From Burkholderiaceae bacterium (lineage in GTDB: Bacteria > Pseudomonadota > Gammaproteobacteria > Burkholderiales > Burkholderiaceae_C): a stretch of 64,000 bases of DNA. Positions 20,426 to 30,600 of the stretch are shown here, piece after piece (positions within the stretch are counted from its first letter, which is position 1; each line of letters opens with the position of its first letter). Both the position numbers and the translations under genes were made by a program. Below the pieces are notes generated by a model, which saw only the letters and a program-made list of their open reading frames with translations, ran no database searches and was not told the origin of the DNA. The DNA is taken from NCBI GenBank assembly GCA_017992055.1, contig JAGOPK010000012.1:46857-110856 (forward strand). The letters are read 5' to 3'.

Positions 20426-21810
20426 ACACCACCACAGCTGCGGCCGCGGCCAACAAGACCCTGGTGCTGGGCGCCTCGCGGCGCAGCGGATTCAGCGGCC
20501 GCAGCGCCTACGACTGGGTGTTTGCGCTGCTGGTGCTGCTGGGCGCGGGCTATGCCTTCCAGCGCTATGCGCCGGCCATGGACGGCTACGAGAAGGCCAT
20601 CCTCGTCGGTGCCGTGCCGGCCCTGGTGGCGCTGGGCTGGTTCTGGGGCCCGCTGCGCGGCCTGACGCTGGGCGTGGGGGCGGTCACGCTGCTGGCGATC
20701 GGGCTGTACAACCGCAGCACCGATGGCTTCGGCGCCGACCTGGCCCAGGCCGACTCGGTGTTCCTGCTCAAGTACTTTCTGTCCAGCCAGAGCGCCATCC
20801 TGTGGATGAGCATGCTGTGCTTCATGAGCACGGTGCTGTACTGGATCGGCCTGGTGTCGCGGCGCAGCGTGGGCGGAACAACCGGCGACAACACCGCCCT
20901 GCTGCTGGGCAGCCGCCTGGCCTGGGCCTCGGTGTTCATGGCCCTGGTCGGCACCCTGGTGCGCTGGTTCGAGAGCCACCAGATCGGCCCCGACATCGGC
21001 CACATCCCGGTCAGCAACCTGTACGAAGTGTTCGTCATGTTCTGCTGGATGACGACGCTGTTCTGGCTGTACTACGAGCAGCACTACAAGAACCGGGCGC
21101 TGGGCGGCTTCGTGATGCTGATCGTCAGCGCCGCGGTCGGCTTCCTGCTCTGGTACACGGTGGAGCGCGAGGCGCAGCAGATCCAGCCCCTGGTGCCGGC
21201 GCTGCAGAGCTGGTGGATGAAGCTGCATGTGCCGGCCAACTTCATCGGCTACGGCACCTTTGCGCTGGCGGCGATGGTGGCCTTTGCCTACCTGATCCAG
21301 CGCCAGGCCGAAGAAACCCGCTGGTGGAAGCTGGCGCCGCTGGCCGCGCTCGGCCTGGTGCTGTGCTTCGAGCCCATCGTCTTCCGCGCCAGCAAGCTGT
21401 CGAGTTCGGCCAGCTGGTGGGCGGTGTACGCCGGCATCAGCCTGCTGATCGTGTTCGGCATCCTGGCCGCGCGCCGGCGCATCGCCGCGGCCCTGCCGGC
21501 GCCCGAGCTGCTGGACGACCTGATGTACAAGTCCATCGCGGTGGGCTTTGCCTTCTTCACCATCGCCACCATCCTGGGCGCCTTCTGGGCCGCCGAGGCG
21601 TGGGGCGGCTACTGGAGCTGGGACCCCAAGGAAACCTGGGCGCTGATCGTCTGGCTCAACTACGCCGCCTGGCTGCACATGCGGCTGATGAAGGGCCTGC
21701 GTGGCACGGTCTCGGCCTGGTGGGCGCTGACCGGCCTGGTGGTCACCACCTTCGCCTTCCTGGGCGTGAACATGTTCCTGTCGGGCCTGCATTCCTACGG
21801 CGAGCTGTGA
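20422..21810 (+). CDS. ccsB: Cytochrome c biogenesis protein CcsB/CcsA (ResC)
   Basis: This polytopic membrane protein carries haem to the periplasmic side and ligates it with ResB. The 462-aa product has about eight or more hydrophobic spans and the tryptophan-rich WWD haem-handling motif WGGYWSWDPKET near residue 395. Conserved His residues flank it, including LHVPANF and the C-terminal LHSYGEL. It begins inside the resB stop (ATGA). No terminator is seen behind it. Confidence 0.94.
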   Translation: MNTTTAAAAANKTLVLGASRRSGFSGRSAYDWVFALLVLLGAGYAFQRYAPAMDGYEKAILVGAVPALVALGWFWGPLRGLTLGVGAVTLLAIGLYNRSTDGFGADLAQADSVFLLKYFLSSQSAILWMSMLCFMSTVLYWIGLVSRRSVGGTTGDNTALLLGSRLAWASVFMALVGTLVRWFESHQIGPDIGHIPVSNLYEVFVMFCWMTTLFWLYYEQHYKNRALGGFVMLIVSAAVGFLLWYTVEREAQQIQPLVPALQSWWMKLHVPANFIGYGTFALAAMVAFAYLIQRQAEETRWWKLAPLAALGLVLCFEPIVFRASKLSSSASWWAVYAGISLLIVFGILAARRRIAAALPAPELLDDLMYKSIAVGFAFFTIATILGAFWAAEAWGGYWSWDPKETWALIVWLNYAAWLHMRLMKGLRGTVSAWWALTGLVVTTFAFLGVNMFLSGLHSYGEL

Positions 21811-21874
21811 ATCCGGCCGCGGTCCCGGTCTAGGCTTGCCGTCCGCCCCGCCCCTCCCGATCGCACGCCCCGCC

Positions 21875-22261
21875 ATGCCCTACGTCCAGCGTGATGCCCA
21901 GCACCGCATCGTCCGCCTCAGCCGCGAGGCCGAGGACGGCGCCGCCGAGTTCCTGCCCGGCGACGATGCCGAGGTGCAGGCCTTTCTGGGCGATGGCCCG
22001 GCGGCCGGCCCGCAGCGCGACTTCCGTGCGCTGGACGCCGACTTCGTGCGCGTGCTCGAAGACGTGGTCGATGTGCTGATCGGCCGCCACATCATCGCCA
22101 TCACCGACCTGCCACCCGAGGCCCGGGCCAAGCTGATGTCGCGCAAGAGCTACCGCGAAAGCCTGTTTCCCGGCGGCGCGGCCCTGGTGTCGGGCGGCGA
22201 GCTGGATGCGGCCATCGGCCGGGGCCAGTTCGGCCTGCAGGCCGACGACGGCGCGGGCTGA
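21875..22261 (+). CDS. Small conserved protein (tryptophan synthase beta-like annotation in relatives)
   Basis: The 128-aa soluble protein starts MPYVQRDAQHRIVRL and contains a central DFVRVLEDVVDVLI and a TDLPPEARAKLMSRKSYRE segment. Related short proteins are widespread in proteobacteria. As I recall, they are often labelled 'tryptophan synthase subunit beta like', but nothing here resembles an active PLP enzyme, so I give no function. The upstream in-frame ATG-like start at 21836 overlaps the end region of ccsB's leader and is less likely. It lies 64 bases after ccsB. Confidence 0.75.
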   Translation: MPYVQRDAQHRIVRLSREAEDGAAEFLPGDDAEVQAFLGDGPAAGPQRDFRALDADFVRVLEDVVDVLIGRHIIAITDLPPEARAKLMSRKSYRESLFPGGAALVSGGELDAAIGRGQFGLQADDGAG

Positions 22262-22313
22262 AAGGCCCTGGCCAGCAAGGAATCGGGCCGGCGCGTAAGG
22301 TTTTGGCCTCGCC

Positions 22314-22334
22314 GGTCGACCGCTGCGGTCGACC
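22314..22334 (+). terminator. Short palindromic hairpin before msrP
   Basis: GGTCGACCG, a CTG loop and CGGTCGACC form a perfect 9-bp stem followed by CTGTTT. It could terminate the upstream gene or be a regulatory dyad for msrP, whose ATG lies 20 bases downstream. Confidence 0.45.
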
Positions 22335-22354
22335 CTGTTTCCTGGAGATCCGCG

Positions 22355-23340
<986 letters not shown>

Positions 23341-23341
<1 letters not shown>

Positions 23342-24021
23342 TGCCGATGCAGGCCGGCTGGCGCGTCCTGCTGAACCGTGCCCTGCTGCACCCTGCAGCC
23401 AAGCCGCTGGGCTGGCTGCTGGCGCTGGCGCCGCTGGCCTGGCTGCTGTACGGCGCCGTCCAGGGCCGGCTGGGCGCCAACCCGGCCGAGGCCCTGATCC
23501 GCGGCAGCGGCGACTGGGCGCTGCGCCTGCTGTGCCTGGCGCTGGCGGTGACGCCGCTGCGCGAGGCCCTGGGCCTGACCGCCCTGGCGCGCTGGCGGCG
23601 CCTGGCCGGGCTGTTTGCGGCCTTCTATGCCGGCCTGCACTTCCTGGCCTATGCCTGGCTGGACCAGGGCCTGCTGCTGGCCGACATCCTGCGCGACATC
23701 GCCAAGCGGCCCTTCATCCTGGTCGGCAGCGCGGCGCTGCTGATCCTGCTGCCGCTGGTGGCCACCTCCACCCACCGCGCGCAGCGGGCCCTGGGCGCCA
23801 GGCGCTGGCAGGCCCTGCACCGCAGCGTCTACGCCGTGGCCCTGCTGGCCCTGCTGCACTTCTTCTGGATGCGCGCCGGCAAGAACGACTTTGCCGAGTG
23901 GAGCCTCTATGCCGCGCTGCTGGCGGCTTTGCTGGGCTGGCGGCTGATGCGCCGGCTGCGGGCGCGGCGCGTGCGCAGTTCACGCGCGGCAGCGCCGGCC
24001 GCCACCGGCCCCCACGCCTGA
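23341..24021 (+). CDS. msrQ: Haem-binding membrane subunit MsrQ (YedZ)
   Basis: MsrQ is the inner-membrane b-haem protein that passes electrons from the quinone or flavin pool to MsrP. The 226-aa product has a ferric-reductase-like fold of about six spans, with likely haem His residues in YAGLHFLAY, WQALHRSVY and ALLHFFW. The ATG overlaps the msrP stop; an in-frame ATG two codons later is an alternative. The C-terminal tail is Arg/Ala-rich. Confidence 0.94.
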
Positions 24022-24047
24022 GGGGCCCGGCGCGGACCGGCGGCCTC

Positions 24048-24053
24048 TAGCAT
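24048..24053 (+). promoter_or_regulatory. -10-like hexamer next to a start codon (leaderless candidate)
   Basis: TAGCAT is followed by GGCCCC and the ATG at 24060, a 6-base spacing with no ribosome site. Confidence 0.45.
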
Positions 24054-24059
24054 GGCCCC

Positions 24060-24611
24060 ATGCCCGCCGCACCCAGCCCCATCGCCCAACAACCCGACCA
24101 GCGCGCCGCGCTGGACCAGGCCATGCGCCAGCTGGACGCGGCCGAGTTGCAGGCCCAGCCGGCGGCCATGTGCCATGCGCTGGCCGGCGTGGCCACGGCC
24201 CTGCTGGCGCTGCGCGACCCGCTCAGCGCCCAGGCCTTTCTGAACCGCGCGCTGCGCTGGTCGGCCGCCGTCGCCGCGCCGGACCTGGGTGCCGACCTGC
24301 TGTGCGCGCTGGCCGAGGCCGCCTGCCTGGCGGCCGAGCAGATCGAGGCCGAGCAGGCCGAGGGCTGCGCTCGCGCCGAACGCGACCGCGCGCGCGACCA
24401 TGCCTTCGAGGCGGCCACGCTGGCCGGCCGTGCCGCCGACCCGTTCTTCGAGGTGCGCCTGCTGCTGCGCGTCAGCGATGTGCTGGAGCGCTGCGGCGAC
24501 CATGGCGATGCGGTGCAGATGCAGACCCGGGCCATGGCGCGCATGGGCCTGCAAGCCTCCGAAGCCGGCACCGAAGGCCTGCGCCTGGCCGCGCCTGCCG
24601 GACTGATGTAG
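24060..24611 (+). CDS. Hypothetical TPR-like helical protein
   Basis: The 183-aa protein is almost all helix, Ala/Leu-rich, with repeated short helix pairs such as ALDQAMRQLDAAELQ and ALRWSAAVAAPDLGADLL. This resembles tetratricopeptide repeats, although no repeat matches the consensus well. There is no signal peptide or membrane span. It sits between msrQ and an acyltransferase with 38-base gaps. I do not recognise a function. Confidence 0.65.
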   Translation: MPAAPSPIAQQPDQRAALDQAMRQLDAAELQAQPAAMCHALAGVATALLALRDPLSAQAFLNRALRWSAAVAAPDLGADLLCALAEAACLAAEQIEAEQAEGCARAERDRARDHAFEAATLAGRAADPFFEVRLLLRVSDVLERCGDHGDAVQMQTRAMARMGLQASEAGTEGLRLAAPAGLM

Positions 24612-24637
24612 GCCAAGCGGCCCGGCCGCCGCACCGC

Positions 24638-24643
24638 GACAAT
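24638..24643 (+). promoter_or_regulatory. -10-like hexamer next to a GTG start (leaderless candidate)
   Basis: GACAAT, six bases (TCGTCC), then the GTG at 24650. No Shine-Dalgarno sequence is present. Confidence 0.4.
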
Positions 24644-24649
24644 CGTCCG

Positions 24650-25243
24650 GTGCAAACCACCATCTTCACCACCCCCGGCGTCAACAGCCTGTTGCGCGCG
24701 CTGTCGGTGGCCTTTCTGCGCGCCCGCGGCTGGACCCTGTCCGGCCAGATGCCGGCCGGCCACCACAAGTGCGTGCTGATCGCCGCGCCCCACACCAGCA
24801 ACTGGGACCTGCCGTACACGCTGATGGTGGCCTTTGCGCTGCGCATCAACATCCACTGGCTGGGCAAGGCGCAGATCTTCCGCTGGCCCTTTGGCGGCCT
24901 GATGCGCTGGCTGGGCGGCATCGCGGTCGACCGCAGCCAGAACACCAACCTGGTCGCCGCCTCGGCCCAGGCGCTGCGCGACGCGCCGGGCTCGGTGGCC
25001 CTGGTGGTGCCGCCCGAGGGCACACGCAGCAAGACCCGGCACTGGAAGACCGGCTTCTACTGGATCGCCCATGGCGCCGGCGTGCCCATCGTGATGGCCT
25101 ACATGGACTATCCGCGCAAGCTCAGCGGCCTGGGCCCGGTGCTGCAGCCCAGCGGCGACATCGAGGCCGACATGGCCACGGTCAAGGCCTATTACGCGCA
25201 GTACAAGGGCAAGAACTGGCGCCAGTTCGACACCGGCGGCTGA
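24650..25243 (+). CDS. Lysophospholipid (1-acylglycerol-phosphate) acyltransferase family protein
   Basis: This 197-aa PlsC-type protein carries the HX4D catalytic motif as HTSNWD (H48, D53) and the substrate motif PEGTRSK (about 122-128), with WPFGGLMRWLGGIAVDRS between them. Enzymes of this family move acyl chains onto lysophospholipids. This short, single-domain type lacks clear membrane spans. Start GTG at 24650 fits the homology and the adjacent -10-like box. The acyl donor and physiological substrate cannot be told from the sequence. Confidence 0.85.
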   Translation: MQTTIFTTPGVNSLLRALSVAFLRARGWTLSGQMPAGHHKCVLIAAPHTSNWDLPYTLMVAFALRINIHWLGKAQIFRWPFGGLMRWLGGIAVDRSQNTNLVAASAQALRDAPGSVALVVPPEGTRSKTRHWKTGFYWIAHGAGVPIVMAYMDYPRKLSGLGPVLQPSGDIEADMATVKAYYAQYKGKNWRQFDTGG

Positions 25244-25264
25244 AGCCGCCGGCACGGCGCTGGC

Positions 25265-26626
25265 TCAACGCGCGCGGCGCGGCAGCACCGGCTCGCTGAC
25301 GCCGTTCAGCCCCACCAGGCCCAGCACCGTGAGCAGGGCGTTCTGCGAGCCCTTCCAGGCGTCGCTGACGTCGATCCACTCGCTGGCGGCATGGAAGCCG
25401 CCGGTCTTGCCGCCGCCGCCGATGACGATGGCCGGAATGCCCAGCGACATCGGCACATTGGCGTCGGTGCTGGCGCCGCTGAGCAGGGTGCGCTGGCCGA
25501 AGGCGGTGTTGGCGCGCGTGGCGGCCTGCACGATCAGCGAGTCGCTGGCCGTGCGACCGCCGGGCCGGTCGCCGATCAGCTTGCTGCTGACCGTCAGCGT
25601 ATTGACGTTCCAGCGTGCGTTCTCCTCGGCCACGGCCTGCTCCACCGCCTGCATCACCAGGCGCTCGGTGGCCAGCAGCGGCTCCTGGCCGTCGGAGCGG
25701 ATGTCCACCGCCATGCGCGCCTCGGGCGCGATGGTGTTCACCGAGGTGCCGCCGGCGATGGTGCCGACGGTGAACGTGGTCTTGGGGAAGCTGGGCGTGC
25801 GGATCTCGCCGATCTTGGCAATGGCCCGGCCCAGGCCGTGGATGGCGCTGGGCACCTGGCCGAAGGCGGCATAGCTGTGGCCGCCCGGGCCCTTGAAGGT
25901 GATCTCGTGGCGGCGGCTGCCGGTGCCCAGCACGATCACCGTGCCCTCGGGCGCCGGCTCCAGGCCGACCATGCCGTCGATGTCGGTGTGCTCGGCAAAG
26001 ATGCGCTTGATGCCACGCAGATTGCCCAGCTCCTCCTCGCCCACATTGGCCACGAACAGCAGGTCACCACGGGTCTGCACCTGCAGCTGCTGCAGCAGCC
26101 GCGCCCAGCCGAGCATCACCGCCACGCCGCGCACATTGTCGGAAATGCCCGGCGCATGCAGCCTGCCGTCGCGCTCCTTGACCTTGACGTCGGTGCCGGC
26201 CGGGAACACCGTGTCGATGTGGGCCGAGACCAGCAGCTTGGGCCCGCCGCCGCTGCCGCGGCGCAGCGCCACCACATTGCCCTCGGCATCGATCTTCGCG
26301 TCGGCATAGCCCAGGGCCTGCAGCCGCGCCAGCACGGCCTGGGCGCGGGCCTGCTCCTTGAACGGCGGCGCCTCGATCTCGACCAGCTCGCGCATCTCGG
26401 CCACCGTGCGCCCGTGGTCGGCCTGCACCGCGTCCAGCAGCTGGCGCACCTGCGGCGCGGCCAGCAGGCGCACATAGGCCTGGTCGACCGCCGCATCCAC
26501 CTGGGTGGGCGTGGGCGCCACGGTGGGCATGCCCTGGGCCTGGACAGGGGCCTGGGCGGCCATCCAGGCCAGGGCCAGGGGCATGGCCAGGGTCAGGGCG
26601 GAACGGCGCAGTGGTGGCAGGGTCAT
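25265..26626 (-). CDS. Exported M20 family metallopeptidase
   Basis: The 453-aa precursor has a signal peptide (residues 1-31, ending PVQAQ). The dinuclear zinc site of M20 enzymes is visible: SAHIDTV, ISDNVRG, catalytic NVGEEELG and GGFHAASEW near the C-terminus, with a lid domain (HEITFKGPGGHSYAAFG) between. Layout resembles peptidase T and carboxypeptidase-like M20 members acting on small peptides. The export signal suggests scavenging of peptides outside the cytoplasm; the true substrate is unknown. It is divergent from the LysR regulator, which probably controls it. Confidence 0.87.
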   Translation of the reverse strand: MTLPPLRRSALTLAMPLALAWMAAQAPVQAQGMPTVAPTPTQVDAAVDQAYVRLLAAPQVRQLLDAVQADHGRTVAEMRELVEIEAPPFKEQARAQAVLARLQALGYADAKIDAEGNVVALRRGSGGGPKLLVSAHIDTVFPAGTDVKVKERDGRLHAPGISDNVRGVAVMLGWARLLQQLQVQTRGDLLFVANVGEEELGNLRGIKRIFAEHTDIDGMVGLEPAPEGTVIVLGTGSRRHEITFKGPGGHSYAAFGQVPSAIHGLGRAIAKIGEIRTPSFPKTTFTVGTIAGGTSVNTIAPEARMAVDIRSDGQEPLLATERLVMQAVEQAVAEENARWNVNTLTVSSKLIGDRPGGRTASDSLIVQAATRANTAFGQRTLLSGASTDANVPMSLGIPAIVIGGGGKTGGFHAASEWIDVSDAWKGSQNALLTVLGLVGLNGVSEPVLPRRAR

Positions 26627-26728
26627 GGTGGGCGACCTGTGGAGGTGGACGATGAGCGGCGATTGTTCCGCCGCCGGCAGGCGACACTTGCAGTTCCGCT
26701 GACAGCCCGTGAGCCCCGCTAACCGACC

Positions 26729-27616
26729 ATGCGCCAACTGCCCACGCTGCGCGCCCTGCAGGTCTTCGACGCGGTCGCGCGCCACCGCGGCATGGCCCGC
26801 GCCGCCGAGGCCCTGGGCCTGACCCATGGCGCGGTCAGCCAGCAGCTGCGCCAGCTGGAAGACCTGCTGGGCGTGCGCCTGCTGCACCGCAGCCCGCGTG
26901 GCGCCGAGCTCACCGAGGTGGGCCGCCGCTACCACGCCCAGGTCAGCGCAGACCTGCTGCGGCTGGAGAACCACACGCTGGAGGCGATGTCGCAGCGGCC
27001 CGATGGTCAGCGCCTGATCGTCGGCGCGGTGCCGGTGCTGGCCGACCGCTGGCTGCTGCCACGGCTGCCACGCTTCACTAACCGCCAACCGGGCTGCAGC
27101 CTGCACCTGCAGGTGTTTCCCACGCAGCTGCTGCTGCAGGAGCCGCCCTATGACGTGGGCCTGCAGTACGACGATGCGCCCTGGCCCGGCGCGGCCTCGC
27201 GGCCGCTGATGGCCGAGCGCTGCATCGTGGTCTGCACACCCGATCATGCGCAGCGCCAGGCGCTGGTGCGCGGCGATTTCCGCCAGGCGCCGCTGCTGCA
27301 GCTGAGCTCGCGCCTGGCCGCCTGGGACGAGTGGTTCGACCAGGCCGGCATCGCCTGGCGCCCGCCGCGTGGCACCGACGGCCACCGCTTCGACCTATTT
27401 TCGATGCTGGTCGAGGCGGTGCTGGCCGGCCTGGGCGTGGGCCTGGTGCCCGACTATGCGGTGGCGCGTGAGCTGCAATCGGGCCAGCTGGTGCAGGCCC
27501 ATGCCACGCACAGCCATGGCCACCGCGGCTACAGCCTGTTTGCCGCGCCACAGCGCGCCGTCACGCCGCTGGCCCAGGCCTTCATGGCCTGGCTGGACGA
27601 AGAAGCCGCGGCCTAG
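26729..27616 (+). CDS. LysR-family transcriptional regulator (GcvA-like)
   Basis: The 295-aa protein has the N-terminal winged helix-turn-helix (AAEALGLTHGAVSQQLRQLE, about 24-43) and a periplasmic-binding-fold effector domain (about 92-290). The sequence RALQVFDAVARHRGMARAAE puts it in the GcvA/AmpR-type branch. Being divergent from the M20 peptidase across 102 bases suggests it regulates that gene and itself. Its stop lies 5 bases from the convergent uvrA stop, with no terminator between. Confidence 0.88.
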   Translation: MRQLPTLRALQVFDAVARHRGMARAAEALGLTHGAVSQQLRQLEDLLGVRLLHRSPRGAELTEVGRRYHAQVSADLLRLENHTLEAMSQRPDGQRLIVGAVPVLADRWLLPRLPRFTNRQPGCSLHLQVFPTQLLLQEPPYDVGLQYDDAPWPGAASRPLMAERCIVVCTPDHAQRQALVRGDFRQAPLLQLSSRLAAWDEWFDQAGIAWRPPRGTDGHRFDLFSMLVEAVLAGLGVGLVPDYAVARELQSGQLVQAHATHSHGHRGYSLFAAPQRAVTPLAQAFMAWLDEEAAA

Positions 27617-27621
27617 CTGGA

Positions 27622-30600
27622 TCAGGCCCGAGCCAGCACCGGCGCCAGCGCGCGGCCGGTGTGCGTGCCCAGCGCCACCAGCTGCTCGGGCGGGCAGGCC
27701 GCCACCACCTGGCCACCGGCCGTGCCACCCTCGGGCCCCAGGTCGATGACCCAGTCGGCCTCGGCAATCAGGTCCAGGTCGTGCTCGATCACCACCACGC
27801 TGTGGCCGCCGGCCACCAGGCGGTGCAGCACCTGGATCAGGCGCTGCACATCGGCCATGTGCAGGCCCACCGTGGGCTCGTCCAGCACGTACAGCGTGTG
27901 CGGCGGCTTCTGGCCGCGCCGCGTGACGTCGTCGCGCACCTTGCTCAGCTCGGTGACCAGCTTGATGCGCTGGGCCTCGCCGCCGCTCAAGGTGGGCGAA
28001 GGCTGGCCCAGCGTCAGATAGCCCAGGCCCACGTCCTGCAGCAGCTGCAGCGGATGGGCGATGGACGGCATGCTGGCGAAAAACTCCACCGCCTCGTCCA
28101 CGTTCATCTGCAGCACGTCGCCGATGCTCTTGCCGCGCCAGCTGACGGCCAGCGTCTCGGGGTTGAAGCGCTGGCCATGGCAGCCGTCGCAGGGCACTTT
28201 CACATCGGGCAGAAAGCTCATCTCGATGGTGCGCACGCCCTGGCCTTCGCAGCTGGGACAGCGGCCCTCGCCGGTGTTGAAGCTGAAGCGGCCCGGCGCA
28301 TAGCCCCGTGCCTTGGCCTCCAGCGTCTCGGCGAACAGCTTGCGGATGGCATCCCAGAAGCCGATGTAGGTGGCCGGGCAGCTGCGTGGCGTCTTGCCGA
28401 TCGGCGTCTGGTCGACTTCCAGCACCCGGTCGATGGGCTCGAAGCCCGACAGGGCCGTGCAGCCGTTCCAGCCGCCGCCGGGCGCCTGGCCGGCGGCCAG
28501 CGCGTCGCGGCCGGCCTTGCTGCCCTTCATCGCCACCGCGGCCTGCACATTGGCCAGCAGCACGTCGCGGGCCAGCGTGCTCTTGCCCGAGCCCGAGACG
28601 CCGGTCACCGCCACCAGGCGCTGCAGCGGCACGGCGATGTCCACCTGCTGCAGGTTGTGGCGGCTGGCGCCCGTGAGCATCAGCTGATAGGTGGCGCGGT
28701 TGACCACGCGCCGCGGCTGCAGCGGATGCTTCAGCGGCTGGGCCAGGTAGCGGCCAGTCAGCGAGTCGGGCGCCGCCGCCAGATCGGCCGCCGTGCCCTG
28801 GGCGATCAGCCGGCCGCCGCGCTTGCCGGCGCCCGGCCCGATGTCGATCAAATGGTCGGCGCGGCGGATGGTGTCCTCGTCGTGCTCGACCACGACCAGG
28901 GTATTGCCCTGCTCGCTGAGCCGCCCCAGGGCCTTGAGCAGGATGCCGTTGTCGCGCGGATGCAGGCCGATGGTCGGCTCGTCCAGCACATAACACACGC
29001 CCTGCAGATTGCTGCCCAGCTGGGCGGCCAGGCGGATGCGCTGGGCCTCGCCGCCACTGAGCGTGGGCGCGGCGCGGTCCAGCGTCAGATAGCCCAGGCC
29101 CACCTCCTCCAGGAACTGCAACCGGCTGCGGATCTCGCTCACCACGTCGCGGGCGATGGCCGCGTCGCGGCCCTGCAGCTGCAGGCCCTCGATCCAGGCG
29201 CGGGCCTGGCCCACCGACCACTGCGCCACCGTGGTGATGGCCTGGTCGTCGAAGCGGATCGCGCGCGCCGTGGGGTTGAGCCGCGTGCCCTCGCAGTCGG
29301 GGCAGGGCTCGCCGGACAGGCCCTCGATCTCGGGCTCGTCGCTGGGAAAGCTCTGCTCGCGGCCCTTGTCATCGGCATCGCGCACGCTGTCGTCCAGCGC
29401 CTTGCGCTGCTCGCGGCTCAGCGTCAGGCCGGTGCCCACGCAGCTGCTGCACCAGCCATGCTTGCTGTTGTAGCTGAACAGCCGCGGGTCCAGCTCGGGA
29501 TAGCTGGTGCCGCAGACCGGGCAGGCGCGCTTGGTGGAAAACACCTTCAGCAGACCGATGCCGGTGGTGGATGCGCCGGCCTCCAGCGCCGCGGCCAGGC
29601 CGTCCAGCGGCGCCAGCAGGTGCAGCACGCCCTTGCCATGGTCCAGGGCCTTGGCCAGGGCCTGGCGCAACGCGGCCTCGTCGGCCACATCGACCACGAA
29701 GTCGGCCACCGGCAGCTCCAGCGTGTGCTCCTTGAAGCGGTCCAGCCGCGGCCAAGGATCGGTCTTGATGAACTCGCCGTCCACGCGCAGGTGGCTGTGG
29801 CCCCGCGCCTTGGCCCATTTGGCCAGATCGGTGTAGACGCCCTTGCGGTTGACCACCAGCGGCGCCAGCAGGCCCACATGCTGGCCCTTGTGATCCCTGA
29901 GGATCTGCGCGGCGATGCTTTCCACGCTCTGCGGCCGCACCTCGGCGCCGTCGTGCACGCAGCGCTGCAGGCCCAGCTTGACCCACAGCAGGCGCAGAAA
30001 GTGCCAGACCTCGGTGGTGGTGGCCACCGTGCTCTTGCGGCCGCCGCGGCTCAGCCGCTGCTCGATGGCCACCGTGGGCGGGATGCCGTAGACCGCATCC
30101 ACCTCGGGCCGGCCGGCCGGCTGCACGATGCTGCGCGCATAGGCGTTCAGGCTTTCGAGGTAGCGGCGCTGGCCCTCGTTGAACAGGATGTCGAAGGCCA
30201 GCGTGCTCTTGCCCGAGCCCGACACGCCGGTGATGACGCTGAACTTGCCACGCGGGATGTCCACGTTCAGCGACTTCAGGTTGTGCTCGCGGGCATTGAC
30301 GATGCGGATGGATTCATCGGCCGCGTTCGCGGCACGCCGGGCGCGCACGGCCCATTGCAGCGGCCGGCCTTCCTCGGCCTGCAGCGGCGCGGCGCCCAGG
30401 GCCCGGTCGTAGTCGCGCAGCGCCGCACCGGTGTGCGAGCTGGCATGGGCGCGCAGGTCTTCCGGCGTGCCCTCGGCCACCAGGGCGCCGCCGCCCTCGC
30501 CGCCTTCGGGCCCCAGGTCGATGATCCAGTCGGCCGAGCGGATGACGTCCAGGTTGTGCTCGATGACGATCAGCGAATGGCCGGCATCCAGCAGCTTGCG